Source: Mycolicibacterium tokaiense
GTDB lineage: Bacteria > Actinomycetota > Actinomycetes > Mycobacteriales > Mycobacteriaceae
Direction: 5' to 3'
DNA: 64,000 nt
Assembly: GCF_010725885.1 (NCBI RefSeq)
Contig: NZ_AP022600.1
Location: 5,456,001-5,520,000, forward strand
Shown one piece after another: positions 1 through 8,974 of this stretch; the first letter of the stretch is position 1; every line of letters begins with the position of its first letter. A program made the translations under genes and the position numbers. Under the pieces are notes generated by a model. It did no database searches, was not told where the DNA came from, and saw only the letters and a list, made by a program, of their open reading frames with translations.

Positions 1-2
1 CC

Positions 3-746
3 CGGATCGCCGCCCGACGTCTGCTGGCGCTGGTGCGGCCCGCGCCGCCGCAGACCTCGACCGGGCACCCCGCGGACAGCACGCTGCGCGCCGAGCAGCT
101 GCGCGCCGGATTCACCACCGAGACCGCGGGCACGCCTGTGACGTTGGAACTGCCCCCGGGGAGCCGGCTTCTGCTGCGGGGGCCCAGCGGGGCCGGCAAG
201 ACCACCCTGTTGATGACCCTGGCGGGGCTGCTGCCCCCGGTGTCGGGTCGTGTCAGCCTGGGCGGTCTGGACCTGGCGGCCGTGGCCGAACCCGACCTGC
301 GCTCGGTGGTGGCGTTCTTCGCCGAGGACGCGCATGTGTTTGCCACCACGGTGCGCGACAACCTCCTGGTGGCCCGCGGCGACTGCACCGACGACGAGCT
401 GCGCCGGGCGCTGGACGCAGTGGGCGCAGGCCGCTGGTTCGACGGCCTGCCCGACGGCTTGGACACGCTGCTCGACGGCGGCGCCGCGGCGTTGTCGGCA
501 GGGCAGCGGCGCAGGCTGCTGCTGGCCAGGGTGCTGCTGTGCCGCGCCGAGGTGGTGCTGCTGGACGAGCCGACCGAACACCTGGACCGCACGGACGCCG
601 ACGCGCTGCTACGCGCCCTGCTGCATGCCGACGGCGGCCTGCTGAGCGCCGCGCGCACCGTGGTGGTGGCAACTCACCACCTGCCCGATGATATCGCCGA
701 CACCCCGGGCGTTCGCGCCCTAACCGTGCCGGTCCAGCAATCGTGA
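3..746 (+). CDS. cydC: CydC-like ABC exporter ATP-binding subunit (5' partial)
   Basis: This is the C-terminal ATPase domain of an ABC exporter subunit; the frame is open to the left edge, so the membrane domain lies outside the window. Visible motifs are the Walker A GPSGAGKTT, the signature LSAGQRRRL, the Walker B VVLLDEPTEHLD and a switch histidine in VVVATHHLPDD. The divergent Q-loop and signature fit CydC, the partner of CydD in the heterodimeric thiol (cysteine/glutathione) exporter needed for cytochrome bd assembly. The CydC assignment is an inference from the ATPase domain alone; another heterodimeric exporter half is possible. It ends with TGA about 50 bases before the next gene. Confidence 0.7.
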   Translation, partial: RIAARRLLALVRPAPPQTSTGHPADSTLRAEQLRAGFTTETAGTPVTLELPPGSRLLLRGPSGAGKTTLLMTLAGLLPPVSGRVSLGGLDLAAVAEPDLRSVVAFFAEDAHVFATTVRDNLLVARGDCTDDELRRALDAVGAGRWFDGLPDGLDTLLDGGAAALSAGQRRRLLLARVLLCRAEVVLLDEPTEHLDRTDADALLRALLHADGGLLSAARTVVVATHHLPDDIADTPGVRALTVPVQQS

Positions 747-797
747 CGGGTAACGTTGCGCCCGTCTGTGGTCCGCACGAGCCTGATCCGGAGAGTC

Positions 798-1373
798 ATG
801 ACTGAAACGCCCGACCCCAACAAGCCCGAAAATCCGTATCCGGGCGGGTATTCCGGCGGCGGTTACCCGCCGCCCCCACCGCCGGGCGCCTACCAGGGCG
901 GGTATCCCCCGCCCCCGCCCCAACCGTATTCGGGGGGCTATCCCGGATACCCCGGGCCCGACGGGATGGGCGGTTACGGCCAGCCGCCGGTGGCACCCAA
1001 GAACGGCCTCGGCATCGCCGCTCTGGTGGTGGGCATCCTGTCCCTGCCCGCCGTGCTGACCGTCTTCGGCGGCTTCGTGCTGGGCCTGGTGGCCATCGTG
1101 CTGGGCGTGATCGGCTACCGCCGCGCCAAGAAGGGCGCGGCCACCAACGGCGGTATCGCGATCGCGGGTGCGGTCATCGGCCTGCTGGGCATCGTCTTGA
1201 ACGCGGCACTGATCGCGTTCGGGGTGTGGGGCTTCCTCCAGGTCGGCGGCGGCGACTACTTCGACTGCATGCAGCAGGCCGGCAACGACACCTCAGCACA
1301 GATGCAGTGCGAAGACGAATTCCGTGGCAACCTCGAGAATCGGTTCAGCGTCACCCTCACTCCGACCCCCTGA
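798..1373 (+). CDS. DUF4190 family membrane protein with Pro/Gly/Tyr-rich N-terminus
   Basis: The protein has 191 residues. The first ~65 residues are low-complexity PPPPP/GGY repeats typical of mycobacterial proteins with a disordered cytoplasmic head. Two hydrophobic segments follow, separated by a short basic loop (GYRRAKKGAATNGG), the DUF4190 pattern. A short C-terminal part contains two cysteines (DCMQQ, MQCED) and may be extracytoplasmic. ATG at 798 is chosen over an upstream in-frame GTG because GGAGAG directly precedes it and the protein then starts MTETPDPNK. Function unknown. Confidence 0.75.
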   Translation: MTETPDPNKPENPYPGGYSGGGYPPPPPPGAYQGGYPPPPPQPYSGGYPGYPGPDGMGGYGQPPVAPKNGLGIAALVVGILSLPAVLTVFGGFVLGLVAIVLGVIGYRRAKKGAATNGGIAIAGAVIGLLGIVLNAALIAFGVWGFLQVGGGDYFDCMQQAGNDTSAQMQCEDEFRGNLENRFSVTLTPTP

Positions 1374-1540
1374 GGCAGCCAAACTGCCCCGTCGAGCCCG
1401 CCCTCGACAAGCGAATCCATTGCTGGAACCAAATTTCATTGCGGAATCGGTTGCGACGAAGCCAATGATGGGTGAAGGTTGACTGACAGTTGCGTCAGCC
1501 GGGTCGAACCCGTGCCGTCGGCGAACGCAACGTTGTACCG

Positions 1541-1556
1541 AGGAGGCAGGGTTCTG
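1541..1556 (+). promoter_or_regulatory. Perfect Shine-Dalgarno preceding a CTG start codon (potA)
   Basis: AGGAGG at 1541-1546 is followed after seven bases by CTG at 1554 in the potA frame. No ATG or GTG lies at the right distance. The only other upstream candidate, TTG at 1479, has its purine run touching the codon. This makes CTG the best-supported start. Confidence 0.5.
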
Positions 1557-2744
1557 AGCAAGACCGGCGCACAAGCCACAGAACACACAGCACGGCAGGG
1601 CAGCGCAACACCGGGCGCCCCGGTCGTCGAGATCGACCATGTGACCAAGCGGTTCTCCGACTACGTCGCGGTGGCCGACGCCGACTTCTCCATCGGCGCC
1701 GGTGAGTTCTTCTCGATGCTGGGACCATCGGGGTGCGGGAAGACCACCACGCTGCGGATGATCGCGGGCTTCGAGACCCCGACGTCTGGGGCCATCCGGC
1801 TCGAAGGTGCCGACGTCTCCCGCGTCGCCCCGCACAAGCGCAACGTCAACACCGTGTTCCAGCACTACGCGCTGTTCCCCCATATGTCCGTGTGGGACAA
1901 CGTGGCCTACGGGCCGCGGAGCATGAAGAAGGACAAATCCGAGGTCAAGCGGCGCGTCGACGAACTACTCGAGGTGGTCCGCCTCACCGACTTCGCGCAG
2001 CGCCGGCCCGGCCAGCTCTCCGGTGGCCAGCAGCAGCGCGTGGCGTTGGCCCGTGCGCTGGTCAACTACCCCAGCGCTCTGCTGCTCGACGAACCCCTCG
2101 GAGCGCTGGACCTCAAGTTGCGCCACGTCATGCAGTTCGAGCTCAAGCGGATCCAGCGTGAGGTCGGGATCACCTTCGTCTACGTCACCCACGACCAGGA
2201 GGAGGCGCTGACGATGAGTGACCGCATCGCGGTCATGAACGTCGGCAAGGTCGAGCAGATCGGCACCCCCACCGAGATCTACGACAACCCCGCGTCGGTG
2301 TTCGTCGCCGGCTTCATCGGCCAGGCGAACCTCTGGCACGGCACGCAGACCGGATCCTCCGACGGGTTCGCCGACCTGACGGTGCTCGGCACCAAGCTCA
2401 AGGCCCGGTCCGGGGACACCAGGATCGAGAACGGTGGACAGGCCACGCTCATGGTCCGTCCCGAGCGGGTCCGCGTCTCGACCACCCAGCTGGCCGACCC
2501 CGGTGTGGTCTCGGTGCCCGCCACCGTCACCGACCTGACCTTCCAGGGCCCGGTCGTGCGCCTCTCCCTGGTGGCCGCGGACTCCTCTCCCATCGTCGCC
2601 CACGTCGGACCGGAGCAGAACCTGCCGCTGCTGCGCCCCGGCGACCAGGTGTCGGTGGGCTGGGCCGCGGACGCGTCGCTGGTGCTGCCCGCCGGCGACA
2701 TCCCGACCGCCGAAGACCTCGAGGACATGCTCGACGAGTCCTGA
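1554..2744 (+). CDS. potA: Spermidine/putrescine ABC transporter ATPase PotA
   Basis: This is the ATP-hydrolysing subunit of a polyamine importer, about 396 residues. It shows Walker [11 protein letters not shown]-loop [12 protein letters not shown], signature [10 protein letters not shown], Walker [14 protein letters not shown]-loop [10 protein letters not shown] and a C-terminal TOBE-type domain (roughly residues 260-390), the layout of PotA/MalK-class importers. It is the first gene of the operon potA-potD-potB-potC. The start is probably the CTG at 1554 behind a perfect AGGAGG; a TTG at 1479 would add 25 residues. About 180 bases separate it from the preceding gene, with no clear sigma-A promoter. 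Confidence 0.88.
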   Translation: MSKTGAQATEHTARQGSATPGAPVVEIDHVTKRFSDYVAVADADFSIGAGEFFSMLGPSGCGKTTTLRMIAGFETPTSGAIRLEGADVSRVAPHKRNVNTVFQHYALFPHMSVWDNVAYGPRSMKKDKSEVKRRVDELLEVVRLTDFAQRRPGQLSGGQQQRVALARALVNYPSALLLDEPLGALDLKLRHVMQFELKRIQREVGITFVYVTHDQEEALTMSDRIAVMNVGKVEQIGTPTEIYDNPASVFVAGFIGQANLWHGTQTGSSDGFADLTVLGTKLKARSGDTRIENGGQATLMVRPERVRVSTTQLADPGVVSVPATVTDLTFQGPVVRLSLVAADSSPIVAHVGPEQNLPLLRPGDQVSVGWAADASLVLPAGDIPTAEDLEDMLDES

Positions 2745-2800
2745 CCGCTTCGAACCGCCCGAGCCCCTACCCCCTACGCTTCCTCGAAAGGCTTGATCCC

Positions 2801-4003
2801 ATGGCCCGTAACCCTGACATCGACCCCGCACTGCTGTCCCGCCTGACCGCCAACCGCACCTCGCGCCGGCGCTTCCTCGGCGGCAGTGCCGCGGCGGCCG
2901 CCGGCCTGGCACTGGGCGGATCCTTCCTGGCCGCCTGTGGTGGCAGTGACTCCGGCGGCTCCGCGAGCAGCGCCACGGCCGTGCCCGACGACGGCTCGCC
3001 GGCCACCGGCACCCTGCGGGTGTCGAACTGGCCGCTGTACATGGCCGACGGTTTCGTCGCCGCGTTCCAGACCGCGACCGGCCTGACCGTCGACTACAAG
3101 GAAGACTTCAACGACAACGAAGAGTGGTTCGCCAAGGTCAAGGAGCCGCTCTCGCGCAAGCAGGACATCGGCGCGGACCTGGCGGTGCCCACCAACTTCA
3201 TGGCGGCCCGGCTCAACGGCCTCGGCTGGCTCAACGAGATCAACCACGACCGCGTCACCAACTTCACCAACCTGCGCCAGGACCTGATGGACGCGCCGGA
3301 CGACCCGGGCCGCAAGTTCAGCGCGCCCTACATGTCCGGACTGGTGGGTCTGGCCTACAACCGCGCCGCCACGGGCCGCGACATCACCTCGATCGACGAC
3401 CTGTGGAATCCGGAGTTCAAGGGCCGGGTGAGCCTGTTCTCCGACCTGCGCGACGGTCTCGGCATGATCATGCTCTCTCAGGGCAGCGACATCGGGAACC
3501 CCAGCATCGAGACGGTGCAGAAGGCCGTCGACCTGGTGACCGAGCAGCGCGACGCCGGCCAGATCCGCCGGTTCACCGGCAACGATTACGCCGACGACCT
3601 GGCCGCCGGCAATATCGCGATCGCCCAGGCGTATTCGGGTGACGTGGTGCAGTTGCAGGCCGACAATCCGGATCTGCAGTTCATCGTCCCCGAGTCGGGG
3701 GCGGTCAACTTCGTCGACACCATGGTGCTGCCGTACACCACGCAGAACCAGAAGGCCGCCGAGGAGTGGATCAACTACATCTACGACCGGGTGAACTACG
3801 CCAAGCTGGTGTCGTTCGTCCAGTACGTGCCCGTGCTGTCGGACATGACCGACGAACTCGCGAAGATCGACCCGGAGGCCGCGGCCAACCCGTTGATCAA
3901 CCCGACGCCGGAGACGCTGGCCAATGTGAAGTCCTGGGCGGCGCTCACCGATGAGCAGACCCAGGAGTTCAACGCCGCGTACGCCACCGTCACCGGGGGC
4001 TGA
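2801..4003 (+). CDS. potD: Polyamine ABC transporter substrate-binding lipoprotein (PotD/PotF family)
   Basis: This 400-residue solute-binding protein carries a twin-arginine signal (TSRRRFLGG, residues ~20-28), an Ala-rich hydrophobic stretch and a lipobox LAAC with Cys46, so it should be exported folded by Tat and lipid-anchored. The mature part has the PotD/F pattern (VSNWPLYMADGF near the start, DYKEDFNDNEEWFAK, later GAVNFVDTMVLPYT). It captures spermidine/putrescine-type substrates for the permeases encoded next. It lies 56 bases after potA and is followed by potB after 2 bases. The exact ligand cannot be read from sequence. Confidence 0.88.
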   Translation: MARNPDIDPALLSRLTANRTSRRRFLGGSAAAAAGLALGGSFLAACGGSDSGGSASSATAVPDDGSPATGTLRVSNWPLYMADGFVAAFQTATGLTVDYKEDFNDNEEWFAKVKEPLSRKQDIGADLAVPTNFMAARLNGLGWLNEINHDRVTNFTNLRQDLMDAPDDPGRKFSAPYMSGLVGLAYNRAATGRDITSIDDLWNPEFKGRVSLFSDLRDGLGMIMLSQGSDIGNPSIETVQKAVDLVTEQRDAGQIRRFTGNDYADDLAAGNIAIAQAYSGDVVQLQADNPDLQFIVPESGAVNFVDTMVLPYTTQNQKAAEEWINYIYDRVNYAKLVSFVQYVPVLSDMTDELAKIDPEAAANPLINPTPETLANVKSWAALTDEQTQEFNAAYATVTGG

Positions 4004-4005
4004 CC

Positions 4006-4881
4006 GTGGCCGGCGTAGCTTCCAGCAGCCGGCAGCGCAGCAAGATCGCTCCGTATCTGATGATCCTGCCTGGGCTGGCGTATCTGGGCCTGTTCTTCGT
4101 GGTGCCGTTCATCTCGCTGGCGCGCACCTCACTCTCCAGCTCGGGCGGGTCGGTGTTCATGCCGACCCTGACCTTTTCCTGGGATTTCGGCAACTATGCC
4201 GACGCGTTCAGCGCCTACACCGACCAGATCATCCGGTCGTTCAGCTATGCCTTTGCCGCCACGCTGATCTGCCTGGTGCTGGCATTCCCGCTGGCGTACG
4301 TGATCGCGTTCAAGGCGGGCCGGTACAAGAACCTGCTGCTGGGTCTGGTGATCCTGCCGTTCTTCGTGACGTTCCTGATCCGGACCATCGCGTGGAAGAC
4401 GATCCTGGCCGACGACGGCTGGGTGGTGGACCTGTTCGGCTCGATCGGGCTGCTGCCCAGCGAGGGCCGACTGCTGTCGACCAGCTGGGCGGTGATCGGT
4501 GGGCTGGCCTACAACTGGATCATCTTCATGATCCTGCCGTTGTATGTGAGCCTGGAGAAGATCGACCCGCGGCTGCTCGAGGCCTCCAAGGACCTGTACT
4601 CGACCAACCGCCGTACCTTCACCAAAGTGATCGTGCCACTGGCACTTCCGGGTGTGCTGGCCGGCAGCATGCTGGTCTTCATCCCCAGCGTCGGCGACTT
4701 CATCAACGCCGAGTACCTGGGCAGCACCCAGACCACCATGATCGGCAACGTGATCCAGCAGCAGTTCCTGGTGGTCAAGGACTACCCGGCCGCGGCGGCG
4801 CTGTCGATGCTGCTGATGGGGCTGATCCTGGTGGGCGTGCTGATGTACACCAAGGCCCTGGGAACGGAGGATCTGGTGTGA
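4006..4881 (+). CDS. potB: Spermidine/putrescine ABC transporter permease PotB
   Basis: This 291-residue inner-membrane permease has about six predicted transmembrane segments. The cytoplasmic EAA loop near residues 190-215 (LLEASKDLYSTNRRTF ... PLALPG) contacts PotA. The GTG start at 4006 sits two bases after the potD stop. The 3' end overlaps the potC start by four bases (GTGA), so translation of the two permeases is probably coupled and they form the heterodimeric channel. Confidence 0.88.
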   Translation: MAGVASSSRQRSKIAPYLMILPGLAYLGLFFVVPFISLARTSLSSSGGSVFMPTLTFSWDFGNYADAFSAYTDQIIRSFSYAFAATLICLVLAFPLAYVIAFKAGRYKNLLLGLVILPFFVTFLIRTIAWKTILADDGWVVDLFGSIGLLPSEGRLLSTSWAVIGGLAYNWIIFMILPLYVSLEKIDPRLLEASKDLYSTNRRTFTKVIVPLALPGVLAGSMLVFIPSVGDFINAEYLGSTQTTMIGNVIQQQFLVVKDYPAAAALSMLLMGLILVGVLMYTKALGTEDLV

Positions 4882-5744
4882 CGATCCAAGACCGCATCGC
4901 CAAGGCCAATGCCGATGTCGCCGACCGCGCGGGCGAGAACCAACCGGGGCTGCTGGCACGACTCAAGGTGGGCGACATCGCCTTACGGGTGGTCGCCGGA
5001 CTGGTACTGCTGTACCTGTTCATCCCCATCGCGGTCATCGTGGCGTTCTCGTTCAACAACCCCCAGGGCAAGTTCAACTACACCTGGCAGGGCTTCACGC
5101 TGGACAACTGGGCCGACCCGTTCAAGTACCCGGCGCTGACGGCCGCTCTCCGGATGAGCCTCAACGTCGCCGCGGTGTCCACCGCGATCGCCCTGGTGCT
5201 CGGCACTCTGCTCGCCATTGCGCTTGTCCGGCAACGCTTCCGGGGCGACCGCCTGGTGGACGGATTCCTGATCCTGCCGCTGACCGCCCCCGAAGTGGTG
5301 ATGGGCGCCTCGCTGCTGGTGCTGTTCCTGGACCTGGGGTGGCCGGCGGGGTACACCACCATCGTCATCGCGCACATCGCCTTCCAGGTGAGCTTCATCG
5401 CGATGACGGTGCGGGCCCGGGTACGCGGCTTCGACTGGACCCTGGAGGACGCGTCGATGGACCTGGGCGCCAGCCCGGCCCGGACGTTCTTCAAGGTGAC
5501 ACTGCCCCTGATCGTGCCCGGCATCGTGGCCGCGGCCATGCTGTCGTTCGCGCTGTCGCTCGACGATTTCATCATCACCTATTTCGTCAGCGGTCCCACG
5601 GTGACTTATCCGCTGTATGTCAATGCCGCGGTCAAGGCTGCCGTGCCCCCGCAGATCAACGTCCTGGCCACCGCCATCCTGGTGGTCAGCCTGCTGCTGA
5701 TCGGCATCGGAACGCTATACCGCCGCAAGCGAATCGACACCTAG
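4878..5744 (+). CDS. potC: Spermidine/putrescine ABC transporter permease PotC
   Basis: This second permease subunit has 288 residues and several hydrophobic segments. Its EAA loop reads EDASMDLGASPARTF followed by KVTLPLIVPG. The long N-terminal cytoplasmic arm (MTIQDRIAKANADVADRAG...) precedes the first transmembrane helix. The GTG start overlaps the potB stop by 4 nt. Last gene of the pot operon; a GC-rich hairpin lies 28 bases downstream. Confidence 0.87.
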   Translation: MTIQDRIAKANADVADRAGENQPGLLARLKVGDIALRVVAGLVLLYLFIPIAVIVAFSFNNPQGKFNYTWQGFTLDNWADPFKYPALTAALRMSLNVAAVSTAIALVLGTLLAIALVRQRFRGDRLVDGFLILPLTAPEVVMGASLLVLFLDLGWPAGYTTIVIAHIAFQVSFIAMTVRARVRGFDWTLEDASMDLGASPARTFFKVTLPLIVPGIVAAAMLSFALSLDDFIITYFVSGPTVTYPLYVNAAVKAAVPPQINVLATAILVVSLLLIGIGTLYRRKRIDT

Positions 5745-5771
5745 GTCTGTCCCCGTCAGGTCGGAAAACCG

Positions 5772-5798
5772 CTTGCCGCCAGGCGCGGCGGCGGCAAG
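5772..5798 (+). terminator. Hairpin after the pot operon
   Basis: CTTGCCGCC (5772-5780) and GGCGGCAAG (5790-5798) form perfect 9-bp arms around a 9-nt loop between potC and the next gene. There is no T-tract, which is common for actinobacterial terminators. It may instead sit in the 5' leader of the following gene, whose ATG is nine bases away. Confidence 0.4.
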
Positions 5799-5807
5799 GC
5801 TGAACCC

Positions 5808-6683
5808 ATGCAGGTACCCGACAGCAGGCCGGCAGGTTATCTGGTGCCCGCAGCCGCGGGCGTCACCGTCCTGATGTGGGCGTCGTCGTTCGTGGTGATC
5901 CGCGCGGCGGGGACCGCGCTGTCACCGGGGCCGATGTCGTTCATCCGGATGCTGGTGGCCACGGCGGCGCTGGTGCCGGTGGCGCTCTACTACCGGCGCC
6001 CGTTGCCCCGCGGCCGGACGCTGGTGCTGGTGCTGGCCTACGGCGTGCTGTGGTTCGCCGCATACACGGTGCTGCTGAACTGGGCCGAACAACACCTCGA
6101 CGCGGGCACGGCGGCGCTGTTGGTGAACTTCGCGCCCATCATCGTCGCGGTGTTCGCGGGACTCTTTCTCAGCGAAGGCTTTCCGCGCGCCCGGGTGATC
6201 GGCATCCTGATCGCCTTCAGCGGCATCGTGCTGATCGCCCTGGGCGGTTCCGGCGGCGTCACCAACGACCGCCTGGGGGTCACCCTCGGTCTGATCACCG
6301 CGGTGCTCTACGCGGCCAGCGTGCTGATCCAGAAGGTGGCGCTGCGCTCGGTGGACGGGGTGACGGCCACCTGGCTGGGCTGCGCCACCGGGCTGCTGGT
6401 CACCACACCGTTTGCGCCGCAGGCATTCACCGAGATCGCGGCGGCCCCCACCGCCGCCGTTCTGGGAGTCGTGTACCTGGGCATCGGCCCCACCGCCATC
6501 GCGTTTCTCACCTGGGCCTACGCGCTGGCGCGCTCGGATGCCGGCGCGCTGACCGCGACCACGCTCGCCGTTCCCGCCATCGCCATCGGCCTGTCCTGGG
6601 TGTTCCTGGCCGAGGTGCCGACGGCGCTCGGATTCGTCGGCGGGGCCCTGGCCCTGCTGGGTGTGGCGATCACCCGGAGGTGA
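5808..6683 (+). CDS. EamA/DMT-family transporter
   Basis: This 291-residue integral membrane protein has about ten hydrophobic segments in two homologous EamA halves (roughly residues 12-145 and 155-288), as in drug/metabolite exporters of the RhaT/YdcZ type. Typical motifs are WASSFVVIRAAG in helix 1, NWAEQHLDAGTAALLVNFAPI in helix 4 and the repeat-2 GIGPTAIAFLTWAYAL. It probably exports an amino acid or other small metabolite; the substrate is not predictable. It seems to be monocistronic. Confidence 0.83.
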   Translation: MQVPDSRPAGYLVPAAAGVTVLMWASSFVVIRAAGTALSPGPMSFIRMLVATAALVPVALYYRRPLPRGRTLVLVLAYGVLWFAAYTVLLNWAEQHLDAGTAALLVNFAPIIVAVFAGLFLSEGFPRARVIGILIAFSGIVLIALGGSGGVTNDRLGVTLGLITAVLYAASVLIQKVALRSVDGVTATWLGCATGLLVTTPFAPQAFTEIAAAPTAAVLGVVYLGIGPTAIAFLTWAYALARSDAGALTATTLAVPAIAIGLSWVFLAEVPTALGFVGGALALLGVAITRR

Positions 6684-6736
6684 CTGCCGCGGCGCGTCCG
6701 GTTTGTCGTCCCCGGTGGCCGGGTACCGGAATTGAC

Positions 6737-7564
6737 ATGGTCGACAATCGGGTTCACGGCGCGGTGGACCGCGCCACCAACACCACAGCATTCGAGTACG
6801 CCGCCCGGGCGGGCTACGCCACCAGCGGGGTGCTGCACCTGTTGCTCGGCTACATCATCGTCCGGTTGGCCTTCGGCGGCGGGGGCGCCAGCCAGAACGC
6901 CGACCAGTCCGGAGCCCTGGCCACCCTGGCCTCCAGCGGCGGCGGCGCGGTGTCACTGTGGCTGGCCGCCATCGGTCTGTTCGGCCTGGCCGCCTGGCGG
7001 CTGGCCGAAACAGTGGTGGGCTCGCACCCCAATGAGCCCACCGACGACGACAAGGGCGCCAAGAAACAGTTCAAACGGGCCAAGTCCCTGGCGCTGGCCA
7101 TCGTGTACTGCGGCCTGGCGGTGTCGGCCATCCGGTTCGCCACCGGCAGCGGTCAGAACAGCGGCCAGCAGAACTCCGGAATGTCGGCGCAGTTGATGCA
7201 ATCCGCCTGGGGCAAGGCGGTTCTCATCATCGTCGGCCTGGTGGTCATCGGCGTGGGCGGCTACCACGTGTACAAGGGCGCATCCGAGAAATTCCTCGAC
7301 GACCTCAAGGTCTCGGGGGGTTCGGTGATCACCCCGCTGGGCAAGGTCGGCTACATCGCCAAGGGTGTGGTGCTCGCCGGTGCCGGTCTGCTGGTCATCT
7401 TCGCCACCCTGACGGCCGACCCGGCCAAGGCGTCCGGCATCGACGCGGCGGTCAAGACGCTCGGCGAAGCACCGTTCGGGCAGTTCCTCCTGGTGGCCGC
7501 CGCGGTGGGCTTTGCCGCCTACGGCGCCTTCTGCTTCGCGATGGCACGCTACGCCCGACTCTGA
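6737..7564 (+). CDS. DUF1206 family membrane protein
   Basis: The protein has 275 residues with three tandem DUF1206 units, each a pair of hydrophobic segments starting near ARAGYATSGVLHLLLGY, KSLALAIVYCGLAVSA and LGKVGYIAKGVVLAG. Between units are polar loops rich in Gln/Asn and Lys. The function of this actinobacterial family is unknown. The last 16 bases overlap the 3' end of the convergent gene on the other strand. Confidence 0.78.
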   Translation: MVDNRVHGAVDRATNTTAFEYAARAGYATSGVLHLLLGYIIVRLAFGGGGASQNADQSGALATLASSGGGAVSLWLAAIGLFGLAAWRLAETVVGSHPNEPTDDDKGAKKQFKRAKSLALAIVYCGLAVSAIRFATGSGQNSGQQNSGMSAQLMQSAWGKAVLIIVGLVVIGVGGYHVYKGASEKFLDDLKVSGGSVITPLGKVGYIAKGVVLAGAGLLVIFATLTADPAKASGIDAAVKTLGEAPFGQFLLVAAAVGFAAYGAFCFAMARYARL

Positions 7565-8358
7565 TCGGGGTCCGCGCCGGCGGCGAACAGCCGCACCGTC
7601 CACGGGTCGGTGTCGATCAACACCACCGCCGGCCCGTCGGCGCCCCGCAGCGAGACCGCCGTGGTGAACCCCGCGGTGATCCGAGACGCCACCCGTGCGC
7701 CTACCAGACGGGCACCCAGCGCGTCGACCCCGATCGGATCGCCGTCGCCCGCGGTGACCCTCGATCCCGCACCCAGCATCCGGCGGCCGGCCAACTGGTC
7801 GCCACCGGTCAGAGCTGACAGCAGGGTGTCGACCTCACGACGGTGTCTGCGCGCGGGCCGGTGCAGCCCGGTGAGGAACCCGGCCACGCCGCGCGGTCGC
7901 TGGTTGACCAGCATCGCCCGGCTGAGCCCCAACGCCACCGGCACGGCAGGTACTCCCCTGCGCGCGAACCGCCACAACATCGGCGGTAACTCCCAGAACG
8001 CCTGCAGCTCTCTGATTTTGAGCTCGCCACCGACATCCACGAGGGCGTAGCGCAGGATGGCCGCGACATCGATCGAGACTGCGGGACCCATCCGCACTTC
8101 CAGTGTCACGTCCCTGATCACCGTGGAGCCGCAGACGATGTCGGCGTGGGGGTGGAAGGTGATGTCGCGGGGTGCGATGAAGGTGTCGAAGAACAGCCCG
8201 ATGGCTTCCGGCCCGCGATGCGGCACCGATCCCACCGGATCCTCCACCGACGCGTCATCGGTGAACAGCCCCACCCAGCCGGACCGGTCCCGACGCGCCG
8301 CAGCCTGTGGCGACTGCTCGACCGCAGCCAGCAGATCGGCGTCGGTGTGCGCCGTCAC
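7549..8358 (-). CDS. NTF2-like (SnoaL/ketosteroid-isomerase fold) domain protein
   Basis: In this 269-residue protein, residues ~5-130 look like an NTF2/SnoaL-type cone: an N-terminal helix, then WVGLFTDDASVEDPVGSVPHRG, with conserved positions for a small hydrophobic pocket. The C-terminal ~110 residues (from RRHRREVDTLLSALTGG) form a second domain I do not recognise. The ATG overlaps the stop of pncA by four bases, so the two are co-transcribed and probably translationally coupled. The ligand or reaction is unknown. Confidence 0.6.
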   Translation of the reverse strand: MTAHTDADLLAAVEQSPQAAARRDRSGWVGLFTDDASVEDPVGSVPHRGPEAIGLFFDTFIAPRDITFHPHADIVCGSTVIRDVTLEVRMGPAVSIDVAAILRYALVDVGGELKIRELQAFWELPPMLWRFARRGVPAVPVALGLSRAMLVNQRPRGVAGFLTGLHRPARRHRREVDTLLSALTGGDQLAGRRMLGAGSRVTAGDGDPIGVDALGARLVGARVASRITAGFTTAVSLRGADGPAVVLIDTDPWTVRLFAAGADPDQSRA

Positions 8359-8918
8359 GCCGAGGCGCCGAGGATCTCGACGCCGGCAGCGCCCAGCTCC
8401 TGCACCGCCTGCTCGGTGGAGTCCGGCGCCACGCCGGCGGTGAGGTGGAGCAGGACCCGGGTGGCCAGGCCCGCGCGCACCGCGTCGGCCGCGGTGGCCC
8501 GCACGCAGTAGTCGGTGGCGATCCCCACCACGTCCACCGCGTCTACTTCACGGGCAGCCAGCCAGTCGGCCAACGAAACTCCCGCATCGTCGGCGCCTTC
8601 GAACCCGCTGTAGGCGGCCGCGTACTGCCCCTTGTGGAAGACGGCTTCGACGGCCGCGGTGGACAGCTCGGGATGGAAGTCGGCCCCGGGGGTGTCCACC
8701 ACACAGTGCCGCGGCCAGGACACCCGGAAGTCGGGGGTCTCGGAAAAGTGCTCACCCGGGTCGATGTGGAAATCCTTGGTGGCCACCACATGGTCATAGC
8801 CGTGCGAGCCGGCGAGCAGGCGGCTGATGTCCCGGGCCACGGTGGCGCCACCCGCCACCGCCAGGGCACCGCCCTCGCAGAAGTCGTTCTGGACGTCGAC
8901 GATGATCAGCGCGCGCAT
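8355..8918 (-). CDS. pncA: Nicotinamidase/pyrazinamidase PncA
   Basis: This 187-residue cysteine hydrolase converts nicotinamide to nicotinate for NAD salvage and, in mycobacteria, activates the prodrug pyrazinamide. The catalytic triad Asp8 (VDVQNDF), Lys96 (FHKGQ) and Cys138 (IATDYC) and the metal ligands Asp49, His51, His57 and His71 fall at the same numbers as in M. tuberculosis PncA. The ATG at 8918 is favoured over an upstream start because TACGGT (8925-8930, minus strand) ends six bases before it, suggesting a leaderless mRNA. Divergent from the kinase/aminotransferase fusion. Confidence 0.92.
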   Translation of the reverse strand: MRALIIVDVQNDFCEGGALAVAGGATVARDISRLLAGSHGYDHVVATKDFHIDPGEHFSETPDFRVSWPRHCVVDTPGADFHPELSTAAVEAVFHKGQYAAAYSGFEGADDAGVSLADWLAAREVDAVDVVGIATDYCVRATAADAVRAGLATRVLLHLTAGVAPDSTEQAVQELGAAGVEILGASA

Positions 8919-8924
8919 TCCCCC

Positions 8925-8944
8925 ACCGTATCGGGACGTACAGT
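8925..8944. promoter_or_regulatory. Divergent -10 elements of pncA and the kinase/PLP fusion
   Basis: In the 56-base intergenic region, TACGGT on the minus strand (8925-8930) ends six bases before the pncA ATG. TACAGT on the plus strand (8939-8944) lies 30 bases before the TTG of the fusion gene. Neither has a good -35. Confidence 0.4.
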
Positions 8945-8974
8945 GGATCGGCACAATTCGGGACAGGAGCAGCG

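Noticed and set aside
1425..1452. ECF-type promoter GGAAC ... GTT before potA
   Set aside because: The spacer is 20 bases, outside the usual 17-18, and it lies 100 bases upstream without support.
1479..1553. TTG start of potA giving 25 extra residues
   Set aside because: The purine run touches the TTG, while a perfect AGGAGG is well placed for CTG 1554. Homologous ATPases begin shortly before [11 protein letters not shown].
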